The position numbers were made by a program, and so were the translations under genes. From positions 1 through 55,405 of the IMG/VR virus record IMGVR_UViG_3300008107_000064: 55,405 nt of DNA. One strand, 5' to 3'. The notes under the pieces are model-generated. The model did no database searches and was not told where the DNA came from. It saw only the letters and a list, made by a program, of their open reading frames with translations. Of the stretch, positions 45,667 through 54,421 are shown piece after piece. This DNA comes from a virus. How positions within the stretch are numbered: the stretch's first letter is position 1; every line of letters begins with the position of its first letter.

Positions 45667-46899
45667 ATGGCCGTCAAATATGTGAAGGACTTCGAGTTCT
45701 CTGAAAAAGCTGGCTTTAAGAAGGGCGGCTCTTGTGGCTACGAAAAAGGTGGCGCGGCTAAGAAAGGCCCCGGCGTCATGGTTCTCATTGGTCTTGGCAA
45801 ACCCAAGGGCCCGATGAAGAAGTCAGAAGGCGGTGACGTTGATCGCCGCAAAATGGCTGAAATGGCCGAAGACGCTGCTGCAACGACCGAAGCAGAACGC
45901 ATTATGCGCGGTCGAGGCGCCATGACTGATACAGAATCTCGCGCTCTTGCAAATGCTCGCGCTGCCAGCAAAGGAAAAGACGCGGCTTCTAAAAGGAAGG
46001 GCTCACCTTACATTCCCGGTTCCAACATTCCGGTTGGCGCAATTCGTGATCAAGGCGAGCAAGCCGCTTCTGAAGCAGGCAGCGGTGCTCTTACTGACAA
46101 TCGTCCTCAATATGCCAAAGGCGGCAAGGCTGAAAAGAAAATCAGCAAGGTCATGACTGAGTTCAAGGAAGGCAAGTTGCACTCCGGCTCGAAAGAAGGC
46201 CCGAAGGTTAAGAGCCGCAAGCAGGCGATCGCGATCGCGCTTTCCGAGGCTGGCAATAGCAAGAAGGGCTACGCAGAAGGCGGTGTGAAAGTTGATCGCG
46301 ATAACCCACTTCCGCTGCCGTCCGATGAAGATATGCAGAAGAAGGCTTGGGCTGACCGTAAGGCTCAACGTCGCGAAGCTGGCGACAAAACCAAGAAGCC
46401 TGTCTTTGCCAAGGGCGGCTACGCAGAAGGCGGCTCAAAGAAGCCAGCTCCTATTAGCCAAGAAGAGAAGGAAGACATCGTGCGCAAGGATCAGGCTCGC
46501 GGCGTTAAGGTCATGCTCGGCACGCAGGCTAAGGCCAAGGGCGGCATGGCAAAGCACGAAGACGTTGCCATGGACCGTAAGCTTGTGAAGCAGATGGTCA
46601 AGCCTGCCGCGTTGAAGAAGGCCATGGGCGGCCCTGCTGCCGCTCCGCAGTCGCCGCTTCAGCGTATGGGCATGCAAGCTCAGGCTCCCGCTATGGGCCG
46701 CGCCAAGGGCGTGCCCGTGGCCCCCCGCGCCCCTATGATTGCTCCTCCCTCCATGGGGCAGCGCGGTGTGGGCGTGAACGCAAAGCGTCCCGGCGGTCCT
46801 GACGTCGGCAAGATCCGCGCTATGATGGCAAAAGCCGCAACCGCAGCGCGTCCTGAATCATCCCCTTCAATGATGAAGAAGGGCGGAAAGGCAAAGTAA
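45667..46899 (+). CDS. Lys/Gly-rich protein with DUF6496-like segment
   Basis: 410 residues from the ATG at 45667. Very basic, with at least eight (F/Y/K)xKGG or AEGG motifs spread along the chain. The segment around 155-200 (ISKVMTEFKEGKLHSGSKEG, then KVKSRKQAIAIALSEAG) matches the DUF6496 pattern. The rest is low complexity. It might condense DNA in the head or be a multiply processed precursor. Role unknown, but the gene stays in the head/tail module. Confidence 0.68.
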   Translation: MAVKYVKDFEFSEKAGFKKGGSCGYEKGGAAKKGPGVMVLIGLGKPKGPMKKSEGGDVDRRKMAEMAEDAAATTEAERIMRGRGAMTDTESRALANARAASKGKDAASKRKGSPYIPGSNIPVGAIRDQGEQAASEAGSGALTDNRPQYAKGGKAEKKISKVMTEFKEGKLHSGSKEGPKVKSRKQAIAIALSEAGNSKKGYAEGGVKVDRDNPLPLPSDEDMQKKAWADRKAQRREAGDKTKKPVFAKGGYAEGGSKKPAPISQEEKEDIVRKDQARGVKVMLGTQAKAKGGMAKHEDVAMDRKLVKQMVKPAALKKAMGGPAAAPQSPLQRMGMQAQAPAMGRAKGVPVAPRAPMIAPPSMGQRGVGVNAKRPGGPDVGKIRAMMAKAATAARPESSPSMMKKGGKAK

Positions 46900-46900
46900 G

Positions 46901-47983
46901 ATGGCCGTCTCTGGGACCGTATCAACGACAGTATTCAAAACGCGAAAGGTGATTGATCACGCCTATCGCCGCTGTCGGATTCTGCCTCAGAACATCACAT
47001 CCGAGATGATCGAGACTGCAAAAGACAATCTCTATTTGCAGCTCTCGTCTCTCGGCAGCCAAGGCGTGCCGCTGTGGTGCATCGAGAAGGAAATCCTGCC
47101 GCTCTATGTCGGCCAAGCAGTGATCACGCCTTCTCGCGGCACCATGGACATCTTGAATGCCTACTATCGCTGGATGTCACGCCAGACAGGCATCACGCAG
47201 ACGTCTTCGCCCGGCGGCATAACACAATATGCCTTCGATGGTGATCTCGACACATCATGCGCCCAGACAGGACCGAATGGTAATCTCACCATCATCTTCA
47301 ATGGTGATCCTCTCGATCCACAGTCGCCCGTGCAGGTGACGACCGTTGGCGTCATGATGGCAACAACCGGCTCATTCAATATCGTGTTCGAATGGTCGAA
47401 TGACGGCGTCACATGGACAACAGCACTCGCTCCCGGCGTCACCGCATATGTTGCGGGCAAGTGGCAGTGGTACGACATCGACGGCCAGCAGCCGGTTAAC
47501 TTCTATCGAATGCGCGAAACGGGCGGCAATACGCTCAACGTTGTTGAGTTCTACGCCGGCAACAGCCCGACTGAAATTCCACTTGCGCGTATGAACCGCG
47601 ACGACTGGACGAACCTGCCAAATAAAACATTCCAAGGGCGCCCGCTGCAATACTGGTTCGATCGCTCACGCGATTATCCAACCATGAACATCTGGCCCGT
47701 CACGGATCCCGGCAGCATGTTTGGCCAATTCGTGATCTGGAAGCAGCGCTATATCATGGATGTTGGCACGCTCACTGATGAGCTGGACATCCCGCAGCGC
47801 TGGTACGAATGTGTGGTGTGGCAGCTTTCATGGCGCCTTGCTATGGAGATGCCAGAGTTCGACATGAACCTTCTTGGCATGATCAAAGGCACAGCCGATG
47901 AGGCCTTGAAAGTTGCACAAGATGAAGAACGCGATAACAGCCCGATCTACTTCGCTCCTAACATAAGTCCGTACACCCGATGA
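46901..47983 (+). CDS. Tail adaptor-like protein with inserted beta-sandwich
   Basis: 360 residues. The helical frame (RKVIDHAYRRCRILPQNITS, QRWYECVVWQLSWRLAMEMP) looks like a portal adaptor. Residues about 103-225 form a separate beta-sandwich like a discoidin (F5/8 C) domain: YAFDGDLDTSCAQTG, NIVFEWSNDGVTWTTAL, then FYRMRETGGNTLNVVEFY. It may sit at the head-tail joint with the inserted domain outside, where it could bind sugars. Family call is by pattern. Confidence 0.68.
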   Translation: MAVSGTVSTTVFKTRKVIDHAYRRCRILPQNITSEMIETAKDNLYLQLSSLGSQGVPLWCIEKEILPLYVGQAVITPSRGTMDILNAYYRWMSRQTGITQTSSPGGITQYAFDGDLDTSCAQTGPNGNLTIIFNGDPLDPQSPVQVTTVGVMMATTGSFNIVFEWSNDGVTWTTALAPGVTAYVAGKWQWYDIDGQQPVNFYRMRETGGNTLNVVEFYAGNSPTEIPLARMNRDDWTNLPNKTFQGRPLQYWFDRSRDYPTMNIWPVTDPGSMFGQFVIWKQRYIMDVGTLTDELDIPQRWYECVVWQLSWRLAMEMPEFDMNLLGMIKGTADEALKVAQDEERDNSPIYFAPNISPYTR

Positions 47984-48282
47984 CAATCTTTCTTGATCCT
48001 CGCGGCAAATCGACTTTCGGCATTGGGATCTGCGCCCGGTGCTCGCGAAAGTTTTCGCTTGAAGATCTGGAATCCGATCCAAACTATCCGGGTCTTTATG
48101 TCTGCGAAGCCGACAAGGATCAGTTTGACCCGTATCGCCTTGCTGCGCGACAGCCGGAGCGCATCAATCTTTTCCACCCGCGTCCTGATACGCCTATTGC
48201 GCTCAATATGTTGGGCACGATCTCGCAGGATGATGACCTCTTCCTGATTGGCGAAGAGGGCGATGGATACTTGGTGCCATGA
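47980..48282 (+). CDS. Small protein with incomplete zinc-ribbon motif
   Basis: 100 residues, ATGA overlap with the adaptor gene. The first 45 residues look like a zinc ribbon with GICARC (Cys18/Cys21) and LYVCEAD (Cys42), but the fourth ligand is Asp (CxxD) or lost. Then comes [20 protein letters not shown], a conserved feature of this phage protein type. Probably a minor virion or assembly protein. The changed ligand is notable. Confidence 0.68.
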   Translation: MTIFLDPRGKSTFGIGICARCSRKFSLEDLESDPNYPGLYVCEADKDQFDPYRLAARQPERINLFHPRPDTPIALNMLGTISQDDDLFLIGEEGDGYLVP

Positions 48283-49955
48283 CGAATAATCCGAACGTCC
48301 CGACAAACCTTATCCCCACCAAGATCACGCAGCTCCCGCTGGCTGATACGCCGACTGCGCAGGACACGATCGTCATCGTCCAGCAGGGAAATACAAAACG
48401 CGCCAGTGTTGGCATGTTCTTACAATATGTTGGCCCAACCGGGCCGACCGGCGTAGCGGGCCCTACGGGGCCGCAGGGCGCCACGGGCGCAACAGGGGCC
48501 ACTGGGGTGGGTGCGACCGGGCCGACCGGCCCCACAGGCGCCACTGGGCCCACAGGCGATGCCTCTACAGTTCCGGGGCCCACGGGGCCGACTGGAGCCA
48601 CAGGCCCAACGGGTGACGCATCAACAGTTCCGGGCCCAACTGGCCCCACGGGGGATATCGGACCCACCGGGCCGACAGGGGCGGCTTCGACCGTTGCCGG
48701 ACCTACGGGCCCCACGGGCCCTACGGGTGACACCGGCGGCGTCGGACCTACCGGACCCACGGGGGACACGGGAAGTGTCGGGCCCACGGGCAGTGTCGGA
48801 CCCACGGGCCCCACGGGAGTGCAGGGCGATGTCGGGCCTACGGGGCCTACGGGCAGTCAGGGAAATGTTGGACCCACGGGCCCTACCGGGCCTACGGGAG
48901 ACGCATCAACTGTTCCCGGCCCTACGGGGCCCACCGGTAGCACCGGCTTGACCGGACCAACCGGACCTACCGGGGCGACCGGCGCAACCGGCGCAGGCGG
49001 CGCGCTGGGCTATTGGGGCTCGTTCTGGGATACGACAGATCAGGTCGCTGCTGCGGCCAATACGGCTTATTCTGTTGGCTTAAATAGCTACGACACCAAC
49101 AACAATGGCGTGAGTGTTGTTTCTGGCAGCCGTGTCACCTTTGCTTATGCCGGCGTTTACAGCCTGACGTTCTCTATTCAGTTCGTGAACACTGACACGC
49201 AAATCCATGACGTGAACGTGTGGTTGCGCAAGAATAATGCTGGCAGCTCTGGTGACGTGCCCGATTCTGACACCCGTCTGAGCATCCAGCAGAAGCACGG
49301 CGGCGTTGATGGCTACGGCCTGATGACCGTCAACTTCATGCTGACGCTTGCGGCTAACGACTACATTGAGATGATCTGGGCTCCCACAGACACTCAAGTG
49401 TCGATCCAGTCAGTTCCTGCCGGCACATCGCCCGTTTCGCCTTCCATTCCCGGCGTGATCTTCACCGCACAGCAGGTGATGTACACCCAGCTCGGCCCAA
49501 CTGGCCCAACTGGCGCAACTGGCAGTGTCGGACCCACCGGGCCTACGGGGGCGCCGGGTTATATCGGCCAAGACGGACCTACCGGACCTACGGGAAGCAC
49601 CGGGCCTACGGGGCCTACCGGGGAGACCGGGCCCACCGGGCCAACCGGAGCCGCATCGACCGTTGCAGGGCCTACGGGGCCTACCGGGGAGACCGGGCCT
49701 ACCGGGCCAACCGGAGCCGCATCGACCGTTGCAGGGCCTACCGGGCCAACTGGAGATACCGGGCCGACCGGGCCGACAGGCTCGATCTATCCGACAGGTG
49801 GATCGCCTGACCGAATCTTCTATGAAAACCAGATCACGGTGACGGCGAACTACACGATCACCACGAATTACAACGCAGGCACATTCGGGCCTGTGACCAT
49901 CAACTCAGGCGTTGTCGTTACGGTGCCATCTGGCTCCGTTTGGACGATTGTGTAA
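48279..49955 (+). CDS. Collagen-like tail fibre with GPT triplets
   Basis: 558 residues. After a short N-terminal region, collagen Gly-X-Y triplets run from about 52 to 240, mostly Gly-Pro-Thr. A globular beta domain (about 241-404) has [20 protein letters not shown] and [14 protein letters not shown] and resembles C1q/TNF-like trimer heads. A second collagen stretch (405-500) follows. The C-terminus has [17 protein letters not shown] and [20 protein letters not shown], shared with the 70-residue protein at 51904. It is a trimeric fibre. The Thr-rich triplets are possible glycosylation sites. Confidence 0.85.
   Translation: MTNNPNVPTNLIPTKITQLPLADTPTAQDTIVIVQQGNTKRASVGMFLQYVGPTGPTGVAGPTGPQGATGATGATGVGATGPTGPTGATGPTGDASTVPGPTGPTGATGPTGDASTVPGPTGPTGDIGPTGPTGAASTVAGPTGPTGPTGDTGGVGPTGPTGDTGSVGPTGSVGPTGPTGVQGDVGPTGPTGSQGNVGPTGPTGPTGDASTVPGPTGPTGSTGLTGPTGPTGATGATGAGGALGYWGSFWDTTDQVAAAANTAYSVGLNSYDTNNNGVSVVSGSRVTFAYAGVYSLTFSIQFVNTDTQIHDVNVWLRKNNAGSSGDVPDSDTRLSIQQKHGGVDGYGLMTVNFMLTLAANDYIEMIWAPTDTQVSIQSVPAGTSPVSPSIPGVIFTAQQVMYTQLGPTGPTGATGSVGPTGPTGAPGYIGQDGPTGPTGSTGPTGPTGETGPTGPTGAASTVAGPTGPTGETGPTGPTGAASTVAGPTGPTGDTGPTGPTGSIYPTGGSPDRIFYENQITVTANYTITTNYNAGTFGPVTINSGVVVTVPSGSVWTIV
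49602..49733 (+). repeat. Two 66-bp tandem repeats in the collagen-like gene
   Basis: Copies at 49602-49667 and 49668-49733 are almost identical. They encode 22 residues with [17 protein letters not shown] and stay in frame. A partial third copy begins at 49734. The repeat allows length change by slippage or recombination. Confidence 0.85.
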
Positions 49956-49965
49956 GGGGGCACAA

Positions 49966-51534
49966 ATGCCGTTCAGTTCAGAAAGTGGCAAGCAACACAT
50001 AAAACGTATTGTGCAGCGCGTTCCGCATGCCAAAATGCTCGACATTGGCTGCGGCTGTGGCACTTACGCAAAGATGTTCCCAGATGCTGAATGGACCGGC
50101 GTTGAAATCTGGAAGCCCTATGTAGATCAGTATGATCTCAACAATCTGTACGGCACGCTCTTCAACGAAGATGCGCGTCATTGGATTCCCGCTGATCACT
50201 ATGATGTTGCGATTGCCGGCGATGTGCTTGAACATATGAGCCCAGAAGAAGCTGGTCGCATGCTCGATAAGCTTCGCGCCTGCGCTGACACAGTCATCGT
50301 GTCGATCCCGATCGGCTACTATCCGCAGGATCTGTACGCAGGAAATCCATACGAGCGACACATCAAAGATGACTGGACCGATCAAGAGGTCCGCTGGTTC
50401 TTTGGCGAGCCAACGTGGTCGCGCATCGACAATGAAATCGGCATCTACGTTTGGTCTAAACATAAAGTTGATCTCAAAATTGTGGTCTACGCCATCAGCA
50501 AGAACGAAGAGACCTTCGTCGAGCGTTTTTGCGCATCTGCAAAAGACGCCGACCTCATCGTCATTGCAGACACAGGATCAACAGATGGGACTGATGCCAA
50601 GGCGCGTGAGTGCGGCGCGGTGGTGCATAATATTTGTATCAGCCCTTGGCGCTTCGATATTGCACGCAATACGGCGCTCTCGCTCATCCCGCGCGACATA
50701 GACATCTGCATTTCCCTCGATCTAGACGAGGTGCTTGAGCCCGGCTGGCGCGAAGAGATCGAGCGCGTGTGGACGGATGAAACAACACGCCTGCGATACA
50801 TGTTTGACTGGGGCTGCGGAATTAAGTTCCGGTATGAGAAGATTCACGCTCGTCACGGCTACCGTTGGCACCATCCCTGCCATGAGTATCCGGTGCCGGA
50901 TCCGCGTATCAAGGAAGTATGGGCAGAGACCGACATGCTGCTGGTTTCGCACCACCCAGACCCGACCAAGAGCCGTGGCCAGTATATGGAACTGCTCGAA
51001 ATGTCGGTGAAGGAGGATCCGCGCTGCCCGCGCAATGCCTTCTATCATGCCCGTGAACTGACGTTTCACAGCCGCTGGACCGACGCGATCGGCGCCCTCA
51101 AGTCATATCTTAATATGCCAGAGGCCACATGGCCGAACGAGCGCTGCTATGCCATGCGCCTGCTTGGGAAGGCACATGCTGAGCTGGGGCAGCCTTGGGA
51201 GGCCGAGAAGTGGCTCCACATGGCCTGCGGAGAGGCGCCAAACACCCGTGAGCCTTGGTGCGAACTGGCAATGCTGATGTATCGCAGCGCCCGCTGGGAA
51301 GAGTGCTATGCCTTCTCCATGCGTGCTTTGAAGATTACAGACCGTGCGCTGGTCTATACCTGCGACCCGGCGGTGTGGGGTTTCTGGCCCCACGATCTGG
51401 CCGCGATCTCGGCGTGGCACCTAGGTTTGATAGATATCGCGATCGAGGAAGGCCGCAAGGCTGTGGAGCTTGCACCAGAGGATCCGCGCCTGCGCGATAA
51501 TCTGGAATGGTTCACTGGAAAGAAGGCCGCATAG
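49966..51534 (+). CDS. Methyltransferase-GT2 glycosyltransferase-TPR fusion
   Basis: 522 residues from the ATG at 49966; longer in-frame starts overlap the collagen gene. Residues 1-165 are a class I SAM methyltransferase (MLDIGCGCG at 24-32, VAIAGDVLEHM at 81-91). Residues 170-360 are a GT-A fold GT2 glycosyltransferase with YAISKNEE (175-182), DTGSTDGT (202-209) and the metal-binding LDLDE (251-255). Residues about 370-522 are TPR-like helices. It may glycosylate and methylate a phage or host structure. Next to a GPT collagen fibre gene, fibre glycosylation is the leading guess. Confidence 0.88.
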   Translation: MPFSSESGKQHIKRIVQRVPHAKMLDIGCGCGTYAKMFPDAEWTGVEIWKPYVDQYDLNNLYGTLFNEDARHWIPADHYDVAIAGDVLEHMSPEEAGRMLDKLRACADTVIVSIPIGYYPQDLYAGNPYERHIKDDWTDQEVRWFFGEPTWSRIDNEIGIYVWSKHKVDLKIVVYAISKNEETFVERFCASAKDADLIVIADTGSTDGTDAKARECGAVVHNICISPWRFDIARNTALSLIPRDIDICISLDLDEVLEPGWREEIERVWTDETTRLRYMFDWGCGIKFRYEKIHARHGYRWHHPCHEYPVPDPRIKEVWAETDMLLVSHHPDPTKSRGQYMELLEMSVKEDPRCPRNAFYHARELTFHSRWTDAIGALKSYLNMPEATWPNERCYAMRLLGKAHAELGQPWEAEKWLHMACGEAPNTREPWCELAMLMYRSARWEECYAFSMRALKITDRALVYTCDPAVWGFWPHDLAAISAWHLGLIDIAIEEGRKAVELAPEDPRLRDNLEWFTGKKAA

Positions 51535-51564
51535 GCTGTAGGATAGAGGCAAAGGAAGATCACC

Positions 51565-51891
51565 ATGGCGAGCACGTTTACCTCTTATGTGGCCAAGGAC
51601 GTCGGCACGTCGCCTGTGTCGCTGATCACCGTGCCTGCGGCCACGGTTGATACGGTGATTGGCCTGTCGATCGCAAATACCAGTGCCGCGAGCATCACCG
51701 CCGATGTCTATGTGACCCGCTCGGCGGTCAATTATTACATCATCAAGGGCGCATCCGTGCCGGTCGGCTCGACATTTATCATGTCTGGCGGGGATCAGAA
51801 GATCGTGCTGATAGCGTCTGATGTGCTCAAGGTTGTGACCAGCGCCGCAACGTCTGCGGATGTGATTGCGTCCGTCCTTGAGATGGCATGA
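51565..51891 (+). CDS. Small conserved structural protein
   Basis: 108 residues, all-beta: FTSYVAKDVGTSPVSLITVP, VIGLSIANTSAASITADVYV, YIIKGASVPVGSTFIMSGGD and ASDVLKVVTSAATSADVIAS. This protein type is common in phage tail-fibre regions, sometimes as a fibre-associated or decoration protein. Function unknown. It lies 30 bases after the glycosyltransferase gene. Confidence 0.72.
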   Translation: MASTFTSYVAKDVGTSPVSLITVPAATVDTVIGLSIANTSAASITADVYVTRSAVNYYIIKGASVPVGSTFIMSGGDQKIVLIASDVLKVVTSAATSADVIASVLEMA

Positions 51892-51903
51892 TAGGAGAGC
51901 GCG

Positions 51904-52116
51904 ATGCCTTCAAGCTCTGGCTATCTTAGGTCGGTCCCGCAGCCATCGCAGCCTACAGGCGGTGGCGGCAACAAGGCTTTTTACGAGAACGATCAAACGA
52001 TCTCGGTTGACTACACGATTCCTGCTACTAGCAACGCTATGACGGCAGGCCCGGTTACAATCAACAGCGGTGTGACCATTACGGTCCCCTCTGGCAGCAC
52101 ATGGACGGTGATCTGA
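51904..52116 (+). CDS. Short fibre-tip module protein, 70 residues
   Basis: The C-terminal 50 residues (AFYENDQTISVDYTI, then [20 protein letters not shown]) are closely similar to the C-terminus of the collagen-like fibre at 48279. It is thus a free-standing copy of the same end module, preceded by a short Ser/Pro linker. It may cap or trimerise fibres. The stop overlaps the next ATG (TGATG). Confidence 0.72.
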   Translation: MPSSSGYLRSVPQPSQPTGGGGNKAFYENDQTISVDYTIPATSNAMTAGPVTINSGVTITVPSGSTWTVI

Positions 52117-53426
52117 TGCCTATCACGCTCAAATCCACTGGTGGCGGCTCTATGACGCTGACGGCTCCAAACACCGCCAGTGACTACACGCTGACCTTCC
52201 CAGCGCAGAACGGCACGCCCATCACAACGCAGCCGAGCACCGCTGGCAATGTGCTGACATCTGACGGCACGAACTGGGTGTCGCAGGCACCGGCAAGTTC
52301 TGTAGCAACAGGAACCATCGTCACCTACGGGTCTTCTTCCACGCCTAGCGGCTATCTGGCTTGCGATGGTAGCACCTATACAAAATCATCTTACACAGCG
52401 CTTTCCACAGTGCTTGGCAACGTGATGAGCAATACGTTCACGCGAACCGCAACTGCATCTAACAGCTATTCAAGAGTCGCTGTTGCTAATGGTAAAATAT
52501 TTATCGTTGGTGCATACAGTATATCAGGGGGTTCTGGATCAAATGGTGGATATTATTCCGCAGATAATGGCGTCACATGGACAACTATTACAGCAGCAAT
52601 TGGTGGCAATGTTGCGTGGAATGGTACGCGATACGTTGCTGGCAAAGGCTACGTTGGGGGCTGCTGTGGTTTTCCAGCTGGAATTTTTTATAGCACTAAT
52701 GGAACCTCATGGACAAGTGTAACAACTGGAGTGAACTTTTCTGCCACCGGACCCGCATGGACAGGTTCTCGGTTTGTCGTTTTGAATTTTACTAGCAATC
52801 TAACTGCCTACAGTACCGATGGCATCACTTGGTCGGCTGGCGGTGCGTTGCCTGCCAGTTTCTGGGCTCAAGATGTTGCTTACGGGAACAGCACTCTTGT
52901 TGCTGTCGGTAGAACGACTTCTTCTGGCACCGGAACTGCCAAGATTGCTACGTCAACAGATGGCACAACATGGACTAGCAGAACTCCTCACGCAAACATG
53001 CTTGGTTTGGAGGGAATTAATTTCCAAAACAACCAATTTATTGTTACTGATGCTACCAATAATATCTTTACAAGTTCGGACGGCATAACGTGGACGCAAA
53101 AATATGCCTATTCGTCAACAACAAGTCCATTCAGCAATGCTGGTGCTGCCCCTGTCAAAAGAGTGGCATATAACGCTGCGGATGCGCGTTATTATTTTGC
53201 ATCATCCTACAGCACTGATTTGATCACTTGGACTAGAGTTCCCTATTCTCAAGTTTATGCAAACGCCATTGGTCAAATGGGAGAATGTGCGTCAGATGGC
53301 ACGCGACTTTATAATACATATGGCGCTGTCTATAATCCTCTTCCATATGATACATCAACGCAGTTCATCGTGCCTAACTTTGCGATCACAGTGACCGCTG
53401 GCGCGTATTACTACATCAAGACCTAA
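52116..53426 (+). CDS. Tail-collar-domain protein with inserted beta-propeller
   Basis: 436 residues from the ATG at 52116. N-terminal anchor MPITLKSTGGGSM, then a linker with NVLTSDGTNWVSQAP. A phage tail-collar domain starts at about 70 (GTIVTYGSSSTPSGYLACDG, then TYTKSSYTALSTVLGN) and ends at the C-terminus with FIVPNF and YYYIKT. Between these halves lie about 300 residues of repeated NGTxW/DGxTW beta units (VAWNGTRYVAGKG, YSTDGITWS) as in BNR/sialidase-like propellers. The insertion is AT-richer than its surroundings. It is likely a receptor-binding tail fibre. Confidence 0.78.
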   Translation: MPITLKSTGGGSMTLTAPNTASDYTLTFPAQNGTPITTQPSTAGNVLTSDGTNWVSQAPASSVATGTIVTYGSSSTPSGYLACDGSTYTKSSYTALSTVLGNVMSNTFTRTATASNSYSRVAVANGKIFIVGAYSISGGSGSNGGYYSADNGVTWTTITAAIGGNVAWNGTRYVAGKGYVGGCCGFPAGIFYSTNGTSWTSVTTGVNFSATGPAWTGSRFVVLNFTSNLTAYSTDGITWSAGGALPASFWAQDVAYGNSTLVAVGRTTSSGTGTAKIATSTDGTTWTSRTPHANMLGLEGINFQNNQFIVTDATNNIFTSSDGITWTQKYAYSSTTSPFSNAGAAPVKRVAYNAADARYYFASSYSTDLITWTRVPYSQVYANAIGQMGECASDGTRLYNTYGAVYNPLPYDTSTQFIVPNFAITVTAGAYYYIKT

Positions 53427-53435
53427 GAGGCTAAG

Positions 53436-53687
53436 ATGCAAACAATCTATCAGTACGATGGTGAAAACATCTACACAGGTGTCAGCCAAGAAATTGCTGA
53501 TGACGCCGGTTGTCCTCTTGGTTGGACCTTCTCAGTTCCGCCACCAATTCCAGATGGCAAGTTTGCTTATTACTTGCCGCCAGATTGGGTGATCATTGAT
53601 GAGCGTCCAGCGCCGCCTATCCCGCCCGAACCTGCTCCAGTTTTTTTTGAAATAGCACAACCCGGTGAAGCCCCAGCGGTGATCTGA
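53436..53687 (+). CDS. Tail fibre assembly-like protein
   Basis: 83 residues. Opens MQTIYQYDGENIYTGVSQEI and continues DAGCPLGWTFSVPPPIPDGK, then WVIIDERPAPPIPPEPAP. This form is common right after phage fibre genes and resembles tail-fibre assembly chaperones. Its stop overlaps the next ATG (TGATG). Confidence 0.72.
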   Translation: MQTIYQYDGENIYTGVSQEIADDAGCPLGWTFSVPPPIPDGKFAYYLPPDWVIIDERPAPPIPPEPAPVFFEIAQPGEAPAVI

Positions 53688-54412
53688 TGCCAATTACACT
53701 TAACGGCGCAGGGACAGGAACATTCACAGATGCCAGCGGCAACGTTGGTATTGGAACGACATCAACAGGCGGTTATCGCGTTGCTGTCGTTGGTTCCGCA
53801 GTGTCTGCGGTGCCGCTTTATTTTAATACAGATGCAACGAACAGCTACGTTTATTCCCCAAATCCTGTTTACTTGGGGTCAACGGGTGCATATCAAATTG
53901 CACTTGTTACTAACAACTCTGAGCGTATGCGTATCGACAGTTCTGGCTTCGTTGGCATTGGAACAAACGCGCCAAGTGCGATGTTGCAAGTAACCGGCAG
54001 TGCTACAACAGAAGCTCTCAAGGTGCCTAACATCGCAGAGCCTGCCACGATCTCTGCCACGGCAGCAACTGGCACGATCAACTATGATGTCTGTACCCAA
54101 TCGGTCCTGTACTACACCAGCAATGCATCGGCTAACTGGACTGTTAATCTTCGTGGGTCTAGCACGACATCGCTGAACACCTTGATGTCAACTAATGATG
54201 TCATCACCGTCAGCTTCCTTGTGACACAAGGAGCAACAGCCTACTACAACAACGTGGTTCAGGTTGATGGCTCGTCTGTCACGCCAAAGTATCAGGGCGG
54301 TACGGCATGGTCTGCTGGAAACGCATCCGGCATTGATGTCTATACCTACACAATCATCAAAACGGCTGCGGCTACGTTTACAGTTCTAGCATCGCAGACA
54401 CAGTTCAAGTGA
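53687..54412 (+). CDS. Tail fibre protein with MPITLN anchor
   Basis: 241 residues. Starts MPITLNGAGTGTFTDASGN, the same sort of N-terminal anchor as the protein at 52116, followed by GNVGIGTTSTGGYR and ERMRIDSSGFVGIGT, repeats found in phage fibres. The C-terminal 100 residues are a beta domain with NYDVCTQSVLYYTSNASAN and SFLVTQGATAYYNN. Probably a second fibre or adaptor that uses the same docking site. Confidence 0.72.
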   Translation: MPITLNGAGTGTFTDASGNVGIGTTSTGGYRVAVVGSAVSAVPLYFNTDATNSYVYSPNPVYLGSTGAYQIALVTNNSERMRIDSSGFVGIGTNAPSAMLQVTGSATTEALKVPNIAEPATISATAATGTINYDVCTQSVLYYTSNASANWTVNLRGSSTTSLNTLMSTNDVITVSFLVTQGATAYYNNVVQVDGSSVTPKYQGGTAWSAGNASGIDVYTYTIIKTAAATFTVLASQTQFK

Positions 54413-54421
54413 GGCTGATCA

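Noticed and set aside
48203-48814. Long minus-strand ORF rich in Gly-Pro-Val
   Set aside because: It is the antisense reading of the collagen repeat, which stays open because of the repeat's codon pattern. The plus-strand collagen gene is well supported.
48420-49000. Repetitive DNA that could be read as a CRISPR-like or satellite array
   Set aside because: The repeats are 9-base collagen codons without spacers of uniform length. They encode Gly-X-Y triplets in frame.
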